Origin: an uncultured Arenicella sp.
GTDB lineage: Bacteria; Pseudomonadota; Gammaproteobacteria; Arenicellales; Arenicellaceae
NCBI GenBank assembly: GCA_938045295.1
Contig: CALINO010000036.1
Coordinates: forward strand, 1-64,000
DNA length: 64,000 nucleotides
Direction: 5' to 3'
Each line of letters opens with the position of its first letter. Positions within the stretch are counted from its first letter, which is position 1. A program made the translations under genes and the position numbers. Below, in pieces: positions 17,087 to 25,777 of the stretch. Under the pieces are notes generated by a model, which ran no database searches, was not told the DNA's origin, and was given only the letters and a program-made list of their open reading frames with translations.

Positions 17087-17758
17087 ATGAGTCAGCAAGC
17101 AACAATGAGCGCATCGTCAAATGGCGCGGAGCAAGTAACGGCATTGAATGTCAGTGCTTTATTAGGCAACCAAAAAGTAGTGCCAGTGGTGGTGATTGAA
17201 AACGAAGAGCAAGCGCTAGGTTTGGCTCAGTCGTTACTTGATGGTGGTATTAATGTAATTGAAATCACATTGCGTAACGCCTACGGTATTACTGCAATCG
17301 AAGTCATTAAGGCAAAATTTCCGCAAATGGTTGTGTTGGCCGGTACGGTAAATACTCAAGAGCAAATGGCGGCGGTGGTTGACGCCGGTGTTGATGGGGT
17401 TATTAGCCCAGGCATCAGCGTAAGCTTGTTAGGTGCCGCTAAACGCTTGAACGTGCCATACCTTCCTGGCGTGGGAACCGCTTCTGAAGTGATGTTGGCC
17501 ATTCAGCACGGTTTAAGCGAGTGCAAATTATTTCCAGCCACGGTTGTTGGCGGTATTGGTGCACTAAAAGCCTACAATGGTCCGTTTTCACAAATACGTT
17601 TTTGCCCAACCGGCGGCGTGAGTGAAGCAAATTATCAAGACTTTTTGTCGTTGCCGAATGTAATGTGCGTGGGCGGCAGTTGGTTAGCACCAACCAATTT
17701 TGTGCGCGAAGGAAAGTGGGCTGAAATCACTGAGCTTTGCCGCGCTATAACGGCATAA
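17087..17758 (+). CDS. eda: KDPG/KHG aldolase
   Basis: 223 residues, slightly longer than usual at the N terminus. It cleaves 2-keto-3-deoxy-6-phosphogluconate into pyruvate and glyceraldehyde-3-phosphate. Class I aldolase residues are visible: the glutamate in VIEITLRN, the AGTVNT segment and the Schiff-base lysine in ECKLFPATVVGG. Last gene of the Entner-Doudoroff operon. Confidence 0.95.
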   Translation: MSQQATMSASSNGAEQVTALNVSALLGNQKVVPVVVIENEEQALGLAQSLLDGGINVIEITLRNAYGITAIEVIKAKFPQMVVLAGTVNTQEQMAAVVDAGVDGVISPGISVSLLGAAKRLNVPYLPGVGTASEVMLAIQHGLSECKLFPATVVGGIGALKAYNGPFSQIRFCPTGGVSEANYQDFLSLPNVMCVGGSWLAPTNFVREGKWAEITELCRAITA

Positions 17759-17789
17759 TGTGGTCTAGATAATAGATTAATGATAGCTA

Positions 17790-17821
17790 AATGAGCTCTG
17801 ATCATGGTTTCAGGGCTCATT
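17790..17821 (+). terminator. Terminator-like hairpin after eda
   Basis: AATGAGC at 17790-17796 pairs with GCTCATT at 17815-17821, with an inner CTGA/TCAG stem. The following bases are AT-rich but lack a long T run, so termination strength is uncertain. Confidence 0.5.
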
Positions 17822-17975
17822 AATGTTCTTGTCATCATTGCTTCTGCCTTTATTCTAGAAGGACTTAGAAAATAAGGCTTGTAAAATTCATTTTTGCACC
17901 TACATTAACGGTAATTAGGTGAATCGTTCATCACCGATTACCAACCACATTGCATAGATTCATTAGGGGGCACCT

Positions 17976-18944
17976 TTGGCCGTACTCAGACACCCAGTTT
18001 TTATCGTTATTGTCAGCGTTTTTTTATTACTCAGTTTGATTGGGTGGTATCTAGATAAAGAGCCTGACTTTATGTCGTTGAATGACAGTGTGAATACCGA
18101 AAAGCCAATTGTTGGGGTTGCTACCACATCAATGTTGATTCAAACCGTTGAGGCTTTGCTGAATAAACGTGGTGGTTACATGAGTAATGACGTAACACCG
18201 CCCACTATTTTGATGGACAACATTCCTAACTGGGAATTCGGCGTTTTACAGCAAGTACGCGACTTGGCTAAAACCTTAAGAAACGATTACAGCCGTTCAC
18301 AAACACAATCAATACCCGACCCAGACTTGGAAGTGGCAGAGCCTAATTTTAATGTTGATAGTGATTCTTGGATGTTTCCTTCGGCTGAAGGGGAGTACCA
18401 AAAGGGCGCTGACTCTGTGAAAAAATACCTGGCCCGTTTGCAAGATACCTCTAGAAAGAATGCGCAGTTTTATGCCCGTGCAGATAACTTAAATGAATGG
18501 TTAAGTTTGGTTGAAAAAAGATTGGGCGCGCTGTCGTTACGACTCAGTCAAGCTCGGCCTCAAATTCGAGTAAACACTGATTTGGCCGGTGACGCTAATG
18601 CCCAACAATCAACCGAAGTGTCGAGCGAAATAGTGGCCGAAACCAGTTGGTTTGATATTGACGATAACTTTTATGAAGCTCGTGGAACCGCATGGGCGTT
18701 GATTCACTTTTTAAGAGCGGCGGAAATTGATTTCAAGCCCGTGTTGGAAGATAAAAATGCCATTCCAACGTTGCGCCAGATCATACGTGAACTGGAATCA
18801 ACACAGCAAGACGTGGACAGCCCAATGATTCTTAACGGCAGTGGTATGGGCATGTTTGCAAACCACTCATTGGTAATGAGTTCTTACATATCAAGAGCCA
18901 ATTCCGGCATTTCACAACTGCGTGATTTATTAGCTGACGGCTAA
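17976..18944 (+). CDS. DUF2333 family inner-membrane protein
   Basis: 322 residues. One N-terminal transmembrane segment (about 8-24) precedes a soluble, largely helical domain matching the conserved gammaproteobacterial DUF2333 family (GGYMSNDVTPP, DNIPNWEFGVL, and a late FANHSLVMSSYISRAN). Function unknown. The TTG start is supported by an AGGGGG ribosome-binding site six bases upstream. It stands alone, 217 bases after eda. Confidence 0.85.
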   Translation: MAVLRHPVFIVIVSVFLLLSLIGWYLDKEPDFMSLNDSVNTEKPIVGVATTSMLIQTVEALLNKRGGYMSNDVTPPTILMDNIPNWEFGVLQQVRDLAKTLRNDYSRSQTQSIPDPDLEVAEPNFNVDSDSWMFPSAEGEYQKGADSVKKYLARLQDTSRKNAQFYARADNLNEWLSLVEKRLGALSLRLSQARPQIRVNTDLAGDANAQQSTEVSSEIVAETSWFDIDDNFYEARGTAWALIHFLRAAEIDFKPVLEDKNAIPTLRQIIRELESTQQDVDSPMILNGSGMGMFANHSLVMSSYISRANSGISQLRDLLADG

Positions 18945-19114
18945 TACTTGAAATAGGGAAGAAGTAAGCTCGAAAGAGCACCCCAATCATTTTCTGGGCA
19001 GATTGATGTGCTGAACTAGCGAGATTGGGTTTGTTGATTGTTCCTCATTCTCACATGCATGCGTTTTATAAAGAGCATGCTTGATGAGCTAAAGAGCGCG
19101 CTTAAGTTACTAAG

Positions 19115-19492
19115 CTAGCCTGCCATTAAAGGCTTGGGCTGGTCTAGGGGCTTTTTATTAACGTCAATTTTCTGTTCTGCCAACATGCTTAAATCATCTC
19201 TAAATGACGGGCATGATAGTAATTGGCGAAGCTCGGCTCTGACTTCTTGGTACAGTGACTTCAGGGCAAGGTTGTCGGTTAACTTAGCATGGAAGCTCAA
19301 TTCAGCGACGATATTCTCACCGCGCAAATCAAAAACGCTGGAATCGTAACGAAATGCCAACAGCGCATACTTGCTAATAAGGTTGCGGCATCGGGCATTA
19401 AGCCAAGATGTTGGTATGTCCCCGGTACGAATTTTGAATATTGGCATAGCGACACAAATGTTGTTATTAATTTGCCTGTTGAGACCAAACAA
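19115..19492 (-). CDS. Hypothetical protein, 125 residues
   Basis: A soluble protein I do not recognise, without signal peptide or membrane segment. It contains a central stretch PTSWLNARCRNLISKYALLAF followed by an acidic, helix-prone second half. The TTG start at 19492 has AAAGGAG four bases upstream, which argues for a real gene; an ATG at 19447 is the alternative. It lies downstream of the LpxO-like gene on the same strand, 150 bases away. Confidence 0.6.
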   Translation of the reverse strand: MFGLNRQINNNICVAMPIFKIRTGDIPTSWLNARCRNLISKYALLAFRYDSSVFDLRGENIVAELSFHAKLTDNLALKSLYQEVRAELRQLLSCPSFRDDLSMLAEQKIDVNKKPLDQPKPLMAG

Positions 19493-19642
19493 AAGGCTCC
19501 TTTACTAAACTGAATTAAACCATTTGCTTGACTAATGTTCCAGCAAAAAGTGACGAAAGTCGAGGTAGTAGCAGACTTTCGTCTGAGTTTTATTTGCTGT
19601 TAAGAAACTTAGTGTTTAATTCCAATTGCTTAAGTGAGCTTT

Positions 19643-20608
19643 CTAGAAAAGCCAAAAGAAAAACTTCAGAACTGCCCAAATTAAAAGGCATACAAGCAAA
19701 ATTAATGTGCTATTGACGGCGTACTTAAGTAGCTTATAAGCCAATAAATTGGTTTCTTTCAAGCGCTTGCCTTTTTCCAATAGCGGCACCAATGTACTGA
19801 AGGTTTTATTGGCGAAGCCCCGTTTGTCTTCGTTGGTGTTTGGCACTACCGTGGCTTTCATTAGCCATTTATACGGTGCGTTCAACAGTCTGCCAATCGG
19901 TGACATTGGGCGCTCGATATCGCACATTAAGATAATACGCAGCTTGTCGGAATCATTATGCGCGAAGTGCAAAAAAGTCACGTCAAACAATAATGGGTCG
20001 CCATCACGCCAAGAGTATTTATTGTCGTCAATGCTGATATAGCATTTGTCGTCGTTGGGGGTAGCCAAACCTAGGTGGTAGCGTAATGAGCAAGCCACTG
20101 GGTCTAGGTGCCGGGTCAGTTGTCCGCCGGGCGGCAAAATTGAAAACATGGCGCCGTTAACCGACGGGATGCGGCTTAATAACTCGATGGTTTTTGGGCA
20201 GGTGCGTTTGGCCGATTCGTGAGTATAACCGTACCAATTTAAATAAAATTTGGTCCAGCCGTATTTGTAAAAGGTGCGAAAGCCAATGTCGTAGAATGAG
20301 GCGGAGTCTTTGTCGCCAATGTTGTCAAAGCCTCCTTGGGCATTGAGTGCCAAGGCTTCATCACGAATAATGTGCCAATTCTCTTGCAGTTCGGCCAGTT
20401 CTGGGAACTGGCTTACGTCCATAATGGCGGGTTTGGCTTGCGGTTTGGTGAACAAATACAATAAGCAATTAAAGGGCGTGAACAGTGGCCACCCTTTACG
20501 AATGTATTCACCAAAGCCTTCCCAGCGGGCTTGGCCGCGAATGGCATAGGCGTAAGCCATAGACCCTATGCAAAACAGAATAATGACGATCATGATCATC
20601 GTGCTCAT
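19643..20608 (-). CDS. LpxO-like aspartyl/asparaginyl beta-hydroxylase domain protein
   Basis: 321 residues. An N-terminal transmembrane helix (about 3-23) anchors a cytoplasmic Fe(II)/2-oxoglutarate dioxygenase domain with ligand motif RHLDP (HxD) near residue 164 and the distal histidine in HFAHNDSDKLR; a second membrane segment ends the protein (LLVCLLIWAVLKFFFWLF). The layout matches LpxO, which 2-hydroxylates the secondary acyl chain of lipid A. Other family members hydroxylate peptides, so the substrate is inferred. It diverges from the nitroreductase-family gene. Confidence 0.82.
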   Translation of the reverse strand: MSTMIMIVIILFCIGSMAYAYAIRGQARWEGFGEYIRKGWPLFTPFNCLLYLFTKPQAKPAIMDVSQFPELAELQENWHIIRDEALALNAQGGFDNIGDKDSASFYDIGFRTFYKYGWTKFYLNWYGYTHESAKRTCPKTIELLSRIPSVNGAMFSILPPGGQLTRHLDPVACSLRYHLGLATPNDDKCYISIDDNKYSWRDGDPLLFDVTFLHFAHNDSDKLRIILMCDIERPMSPIGRLLNAPYKWLMKATVVPNTNEDKRGFANKTFSTLVPLLEKGKRLKETNLLAYKLLKYAVNSTLILLVCLLIWAVLKFFFWLF

Positions 20609-20868
20609 AATACAGCTACCTTGATTGTGTTCGGCAGAGCCGGGAAATTACAATGGTAATAATTAGTCGCGACTATAGCGTAAATGGGTATTTTTCCCCA
20701 GCCTGAAACGTCAAATTAGGTTGATCGCTTAGCTAAATATTGCTTAATTAGCGCTGAGTGTTTAGGTTCTAATTGACCATATTGCTTTTAAACTGTGTTG
20801 CATTCAAACAATATGGCTTAAAAAGATGTTGCTTTAAAACTAAGCTGTTTTCCAAAAGGAGTGAAGAA

Positions 20869-21522
20869 GTGCAAAAGCCATTAAAATTCGAAAAACAGTC
20901 TGCGTCGTACATGTTAGACGCGTCACGCAAATTTAAGCAGGCGGTAACTCAGCGACGCAGCGTTAGGCAATTTTCCAGTGAGCCTGTTGCGCGTGAAATT
21001 ATTGATAATGCGATTCATGCGGCGGGTTCAGCGCCCAGCGGTGCTAATAAGCAACCTTGGCACTTTGTGGTGGTCGAAAGCCAAGCGGTTAAGCAGCAAA
21101 TTCGCAAAGCGGCGGAAGCGGAAGAACACGAGTTTTACCATGGCCGAGCGCCACAAGCATGGTTGGATGACCTTAAAGTATTTGAAACCGACGAACACAA
21201 GCCTTTTCTGGAAGCAGCGCCGTACTTAATTGCCGTGTTTTTACAGAGAAACAGTGTTGATGAAGATGGCGTAAAGCATAAAAACTATTACATGCCAGAG
21301 TCGGTGGGCATTGCAACCGGCATTTTGATTACCGCGTTGCACATGTCAGGTTTGGCCACATTAACCCACACACCTAGCCCGATGAAGTTTATGAATCAAA
21401 TTCTAGCGCGGCCAAGTAATGAAAAGCCGTATATGTTGATTGTTGCAGGTCACCCCAGTGACGATGCAACCGTACCGGATATTAAACGTAAGCCGTTTGA
21501 TGAAATCAGCAGTTATTTTTGA
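20869..21522 (+). CDS. Nitroreductase-fold flavoprotein of the iodotyrosine deiodinase (IYD) branch
   Basis: 217 residues from GTG 20869, which has AAAAGGAG eight bases upstream; an open frame extends to 20773 but gives an atypical leader. FMN-binding RRSVRQF lies at 29-35 and APSGANKQPWHF at 55-66. Glu86, Tyr90 and Lys111 fall at the spacing of human IYD Glu157, Tyr161 and Lys182, which bind the zwitterion of halotyrosine and form the active-site lid. The C-terminal ATVPDIKRKPFDEI also matches IYD. Family members reductively dehalogenate iodo-, bromo- or chlorotyrosine. Activity and physiological electron donor here are inferred. Confidence 0.85.
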   Translation: MQKPLKFEKQSASYMLDASRKFKQAVTQRRSVRQFSSEPVAREIIDNAIHAAGSAPSGANKQPWHFVVVESQAVKQQIRKAAEAEEHEFYHGRAPQAWLDDLKVFETDEHKPFLEAAPYLIAVFLQRNSVDEDGVKHKNYYMPESVGIATGILITALHMSGLATLTHTPSPMKFMNQILARPSNEKPYMLIVAGHPSDDATVPDIKRKPFDEISSYF

Positions 21523-21607
21523 GAGGGGTAGAGAGGGCGGGGCGGTTTAAGCCATGAGTAACCTCGATAGCGGTGTGTTGCTACCGAGGCTACGTTGGTC
21601 ATTGCGG

Positions 21608-22468
21608 CTATTTCTTCTTAAACAACAAGGTCATGCGGTTTGATTCTCCAATGGCCAGCATTGCCGCTTTCTTTTCTTCATCATCGCGCGCGCCATTTAA
21701 TGACGGCGGTAGGCGCCAGACAATATCGCCCTCAACGGCTTGATCTTTTTCGTTGTTATTGACATCGCTCTCGGCAACAAACTCAAAACCATGCTGTTCA
21801 AACTTAGCGATAATGGCGCTTTGCTTTAAATAGCCATTACTGCCGTTGGCCCATTCGTCTGGGCGGTCTTCACGCGCTTGATGTTGCACTACGCCAACCA
21901 ACCCGCCGTCTTTTAAAACGGCATGAGTTTGATCAAGTGCATTAGTTAAAAAATTGCCTTTGCTATCAAATCTTGCCATGTTGTGCAGCGCTCGAATAAA
22001 TAACACAGCATCGGCCGTGCCTTTCATCTCATCGGGCAGGGCATCAAATTGAAATGCGGCCACACTGGCGCCACCCTCCGGAACCCATTCACTGGCTTCT
22101 TTAGTCCAAGTGCTGACCCAGGTTTTCTTTTGTTCTATGCGCTCGGGGGTTACGAAACTAAAATTGCCCCACATATCCAGCGCGTAGTCAGCGCCAATTA
22201 ATGTCCCTTCTGAGCCTAAAACAGGCAGTAGTATTTTTGAATACCAGCCACCACCGGGCAGCACTTCAACCACGGTCATGCCTTTTTCAATGCCGAAAAA
22301 ATTGAGTGTTTCTTTAGGGTTACGATATTGGTAGCGGGCTTTAACCTCTTCGGGTTGAGAGGCTAAAACTTCATCAAGATTCGCCGCTGATACTGGCGCA
22401 GACAGTGCTAAAAATGAAGCGGTTGTAACAATCGGGGTGACTATTTTTTTTAGAAAAGGGTGCAGCAT
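21608..22468 (-). CDS. Exported methyltransferase-like protein (COG4798 type)
   Basis: 286 residues from ATG 22468, which has GGGAG a few bases upstream. An N-terminal signal peptide (LKKIVTPIVTTASFLALSAPVSAA) is followed by a class I SAM-methyltransferase-like fold with the glycine-rich VVEVLPGGGWYSKIL. Proteins of this group are predicted methyltransferases with a signal sequence; how a periplasmic protein would obtain S-adenosylmethionine is unclear, so it may bind another ligand. Single gene divergent from the chemosensory-like kinase. Confidence 0.75.
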   Translation of the reverse strand: MLHPFLKKIVTPIVTTASFLALSAPVSAANLDEVLASQPEEVKARYQYRNPKETLNFFGIEKGMTVVEVLPGGGWYSKILLPVLGSEGTLIGADYALDMWGNFSFVTPERIEQKKTWVSTWTKEASEWVPEGGASVAAFQFDALPDEMKGTADAVLFIRALHNMARFDSKGNFLTNALDQTHAVLKDGGLVGVVQHQAREDRPDEWANGSNGYLKQSAIIAKFEQHGFEFVAESDVNNNEKDQAVEGDIVWRLPPSLNGARDDEEKKAAMLAIGESNRMTLLFKKK

Positions 22469-22634
22469 GGTAATACTCCCAAGTGAGTGGTGGTTATAGA
22501 GGTCTACATGCTCTAGCATGCGCCGCCTTGTGTCAAATGGCTACTTAACATTTTGTTAAGCATTGTAATGTGTTTGTCATAACGTCAAATTAAATTAGGC
22601 GCCATGGGCAGGTTTTGTAATAAATGGGTAACCA

Positions 22635-24782
22635 ATGTTTCGTTCTATTTTTGGTAAGTATCGATTCTTAGTTGTTTCGATAGCGCTGTTTTTAATTTTT
22701 GACTTAGGCGTACTGACGCTTAACTTTTACACCTCTGGAAAAATTGCGGAGCAGACGGAGCTAATAAATTTAGCGGCACGGCAGAGCACACTTACGCAGC
22801 AAATGTCGAAAGCCACACTTTATATTAAGGCTCAAAAATTACAGCAATGGGTCTACCAATCGGGTGTTGATGAGTTAAAAGAACATTACACTATATTTGA
22901 TGAAACTCTGAGTGCGTTTACTGGTGGTGGCTTGGTTGAGTCTGTCGAAACAAGTTTGCCGATAGAAATTAACGCACTCACTGATGGCGACGGTAAGGCC
23001 ATACTGGATGAGGCTAATCGCTTATGGGCGGGTTTTCAAGTGGCCATTGCCCCGTTAATGGTTGATACATTAATTACTGATGATGAAATTCGGCCTGCCT
23101 CGGCATTTATTGCAAAGCACAATGTTGACATGTTTAATCACATGAATGCGTTGACGACACATTTTACTGAAGTGGCCGAACGGCAAACTACTTTGCTGCG
23201 CCGTGCTCAAATTATTGGTATTGGGTTAGCGACGATTAACTTTTTTGTGATTTTGTTCCACTTTATTCGCCAGTTGCGCAGTCGTGAACGCGTTATACAA
23301 ACCAAGCAATATGAGTCGGATCAAATTCTTAGCACAATTAATGAGGGCGTGTTCTTAGTTGGCCGAGATCTAGTGATGAGCGGTCAATACTCCAAGCACC
23401 TAGAAACTGTTTTTGCAACGCAGAACGTGTCTGGCCAGCGTTTAGAAAGCTTTCTATCAAATTACTTTCCTACTAAAACCGTCGATACGGCATTAGAGTT
23501 TGTTAGGCTCTATTTTTTAGATCACATTGACTCAAGCCTGATCGCTGATGTAAATCCGTTGAAAAAGGTGGAAGCCAATATTGTGCTTGAGAATGGCGAG
23601 TTGCAACGAAAATATCTCGATTTTTCATTTGCCTATTTACAGACAGATTCGGGAAAACCAAGCCTGTTAGTGACGGTAAATGATATTACCGCCGGAGTCT
23701 TGCTGGAGGGCAAAGAGCAGGAGTCGGCCGGTGAGTTGGAGCAAAAAATATCGTTAATTACCCAGACCCTTCCCATACCTGAAAAAGAGTTGCAGTGCTT
23801 TTTCGACGAAAGCCTGGCGAGCTTTGACAGCATAAATACCTTATTAAAAGACACTGGCCGAGTGACCGACAGCTATGAAAATACCCTCACGCGGATTAGC
23901 CGAGAAGCTCACAAGTTAAAAGGTAACGCCGCGGCATTAGAGCTGGATTGGTTTGCAAATCGCATGCACCAGTTTGAAGATTCATTAGAGGCAATTCGCA
24001 CTCGCTCAAGAGTCAGCCGTGTGTCTGGTGAAGATCTATTGCCGTTAACCATGCAGCTTAAAGAGTGTTATGACGACATAGAAGTACTGAGTGAGCTTAA
24101 AAAGAAATTGCTCAGTTATGGCGGCGCCAACAACGTTAAGCCGCCGCTAAACAGGGTTGAGAATGTGGGTTCTGATAAGCAGCCGATAGAAAATAAACGC
24201 TGGTTTGGTTTGGTGAATTACACCAATAGAGTTGCGGCAGAGAAAGACGTTGTGGTCGATCTGAAACTGCGCGGCTTTAATAAAATAGTGCCGGCGCCAC
24301 TAACTGAAAAACTTTACCCCATCGTAGTGCAATTGGTTCGCAACTCAGTGTCACACGGTATTGAAAGCCAGCTGACGCGTTCAAATTTAAAGAAACCCAA
24401 TCATGGACAAATTTCCGTTTCACTCAGCGACGACCGAAAAGGCAACTACAGGCTGTTGTTCGAGGATGATGGGCGTGGTTTTGATTATGAAGCCATTCGT
24501 ACAGACATTGTAAAAAAAGGTTTGATTGATGAGGCGGCCGCCATGGCATTAGGTAAAACCGGTTTGGTTCGCTATGCATTTATAGACTCAATCTCATCGC
24601 ACTCAGTGGTTGATACGGTCTCTGGACGTGGTGTTGGTTTGCCTTTGGTTTGGGAGCAGGTTAGGCAGCTTAATGGAAAGTTAAAAGTTCGTTCCGTGCA
24701 AAATGAGTTTACTCAGTTCATCATCGATTTTAAGTATGAAGCGCAATCCAAGGATAACGCAACCATTCAGAAAGCCAGTTAA
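22635..24782 (+). CDS. Membrane chemosensory-type histidine kinase (PilJ-like sensor, Hpt, CheA-like ATPase)
   Basis: 715 residues. Two transmembrane helices (about 9-31 and 190-213) bracket a periplasmic helical region resembling the PilJ type IV pilus sensor domain (INLAARQSTLTQQMSKA). A PAS-like cytoplasmic region follows, then an Hpt domain with phosphorylatable His426 in REAHKLKGNAA, and a CheA-type ATPase (N box QLVRNSVSHGIE near 565-576, DDGRGFD near 611, SGRGVGLPLVWE). The usual CheA dimerisation and C-terminal CheW-like domains are not evident. It probably phosphorylates the CheY-like protein encoded 10 bases downstream. Confidence 0.8.
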   Translation: MFRSIFGKYRFLVVSIALFLIFDLGVLTLNFYTSGKIAEQTELINLAARQSTLTQQMSKATLYIKAQKLQQWVYQSGVDELKEHYTIFDETLSAFTGGGLVESVETSLPIEINALTDGDGKAILDEANRLWAGFQVAIAPLMVDTLITDDEIRPASAFIAKHNVDMFNHMNALTTHFTEVAERQTTLLRRAQIIGIGLATINFFVILFHFIRQLRSRERVIQTKQYESDQILSTINEGVFLVGRDLVMSGQYSKHLETVFATQNVSGQRLESFLSNYFPTKTVDTALEFVRLYFLDHIDSSLIADVNPLKKVEANIVLENGELQRKYLDFSFAYLQTDSGKPSLLVTVNDITAGVLLEGKEQESAGELEQKISLITQTLPIPEKELQCFFDESLASFDSINTLLKDTGRVTDSYENTLTRISREAHKLKGNAAALELDWFANRMHQFEDSLEAIRTRSRVSRVSGEDLLPLTMQLKECYDDIEVLSELKKKLLSYGGANNVKPPLNRVENVGSDKQPIENKRWFGLVNYTNRVAAEKDVVVDLKLRGFNKIVPAPLTEKLYPIVVQLVRNSVSHGIESQLTRSNLKKPNHGQISVSLSDDRKGNYRLLFEDDGRGFDYEAIRTDIVKKGLIDEAAAMALGKTGLVRYAFIDSISSHSVVDTVSGRGVGLPLVWEQVRQLNGKLKVRSVQNEFTQFIIDFKYEAQSKDNATIQKAS

Positions 24783-24792
24783 GGGGGTATAA

Positions 24793-25161
24793 ATGAAATT
24801 ATTAATTGTGGATGATTCACTAATCATACGAAACAAAATTGACCGATGCATATTGCAACGTTTTTCTGAAGTCATGCATGCGGAAAACGGTAAACAGGCG
24901 TTAGAAGTGGTTATTGCTAATAAACCAGACGTTATTACCATGGACCTCACCATGCCTCATATGAGTGGTAATGAAGCGGTAAAAGAGATCATTAAAATAG
25001 CCCCGAACACCCGCATATTTGTGGTGTCTGCACTGGCAGATAAAGCGACGGCTATTTCGGCTCTAACCTATGGCGCCAATGGCTTTTTATGCAAACCGTT
25101 TAGTGCAGCTGAACTTAATTCAGCAATCGAACGCATTATCAACGTTGAGTTGTCTGCATGA
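24793..25161 (+). CDS. CheY-like single-domain response regulator
   Basis: 122 residues, receiver domain only. The acidic pocket Asp7-Asp8 (IVDDS), phospho-acceptor Asp51 (VITMDLTMPHMSG), Ser79 and Lys101 (FLCKPFS) are all present. No output domain, so it acts by protein-protein contact like CheY. Its 3' end overlaps the CheX-like gene by four bases (ATGA), and the kinase gene ends ten bases upstream. Confidence 0.92.
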   Translation: MKLLIVDDSLIIRNKIDRCILQRFSEVMHAENGKQALEVVIANKPDVITMDLTMPHMSGNEAVKEIIKIAPNTRIFVVSALADKATAISALTYGANGFLCKPFSAAELNSAIERIINVELSA

Positions 25162-25622
25162 TTGAGCGTAAACACATAGACGTATTCATAGAAGGGTTAA
25201 GACACTACTTTTCTCATTTGGATCTCACCGCAAAAGACGACAACGATTCCTTGTACATAGGTGCGCCTTATTTGATGGAAACGGATAAAGAAGCTGGTTT
25301 AGATTACACTGGCGTGATCTCCATTTCGGGCAATAGCACAGGGCATATCTTCTTCTCAGCCAAAAGCAGCCTGTTGAATTTCATTTTACTGAAATACGGT
25401 GAGCGTGATTTCAGCGAGCTGTTTAAGCGTGATTTGGTAGGTGAGGTTGCTAATACTCTGGCAGGCAATGCTAGAAAAGTATTAGGGTCAGAGTTTCATA
25501 TATCGCCGCCCAAAGTCATTAATGGAAAAATTAACCCCAGAAATTATCGACTCAGCTCCCGGTGTTATATCTTGCCAATGCGTTGGAACAGCAACAAAGC
25601 AGAGCTCATCATCAGCATCTAA
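25158..25622 (+). CDS. CheX-like (CheC/CheX/FliY family) phosphatase
   Basis: 154 residues of the CheX-like fold. LVGEVANTLAGNARKVLG near residues 94-111 carries the E-x2-N phosphatase motif (Glu and Asn) found in CheC/CheX active sites, which dephosphorylate CheY~P. Translationally coupled to the receiver gene. The set kinase-receiver-phosphatase is self-contained. No flagellar or pilus gene is nearby. Confidence 0.8.
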   Translation: MIERKHIDVFIEGLRHYFSHLDLTAKDDNDSLYIGAPYLMETDKEAGLDYTGVISISGNSTGHIFFSAKSSLLNFILLKYGERDFSELFKRDLVGEVANTLAGNARKVLGSEFHISPPKVINGKINPRNYRLSSRCYILPMRWNSNKAELIISI

Positions 25623-25777
25623 TTCTGTGCATGGTTATCATTTGATGTGTGGTTCTTTAGTAGCCGCTTTGCGTTTTACTTAATAGTTTGATTCAATCGC
25701 TTGTATATTAAGAAACACAATCAGCGGCGCTAGCGTGTTTTAACTGGCGTGATCAATAATGATGACCGAGGATTTTC

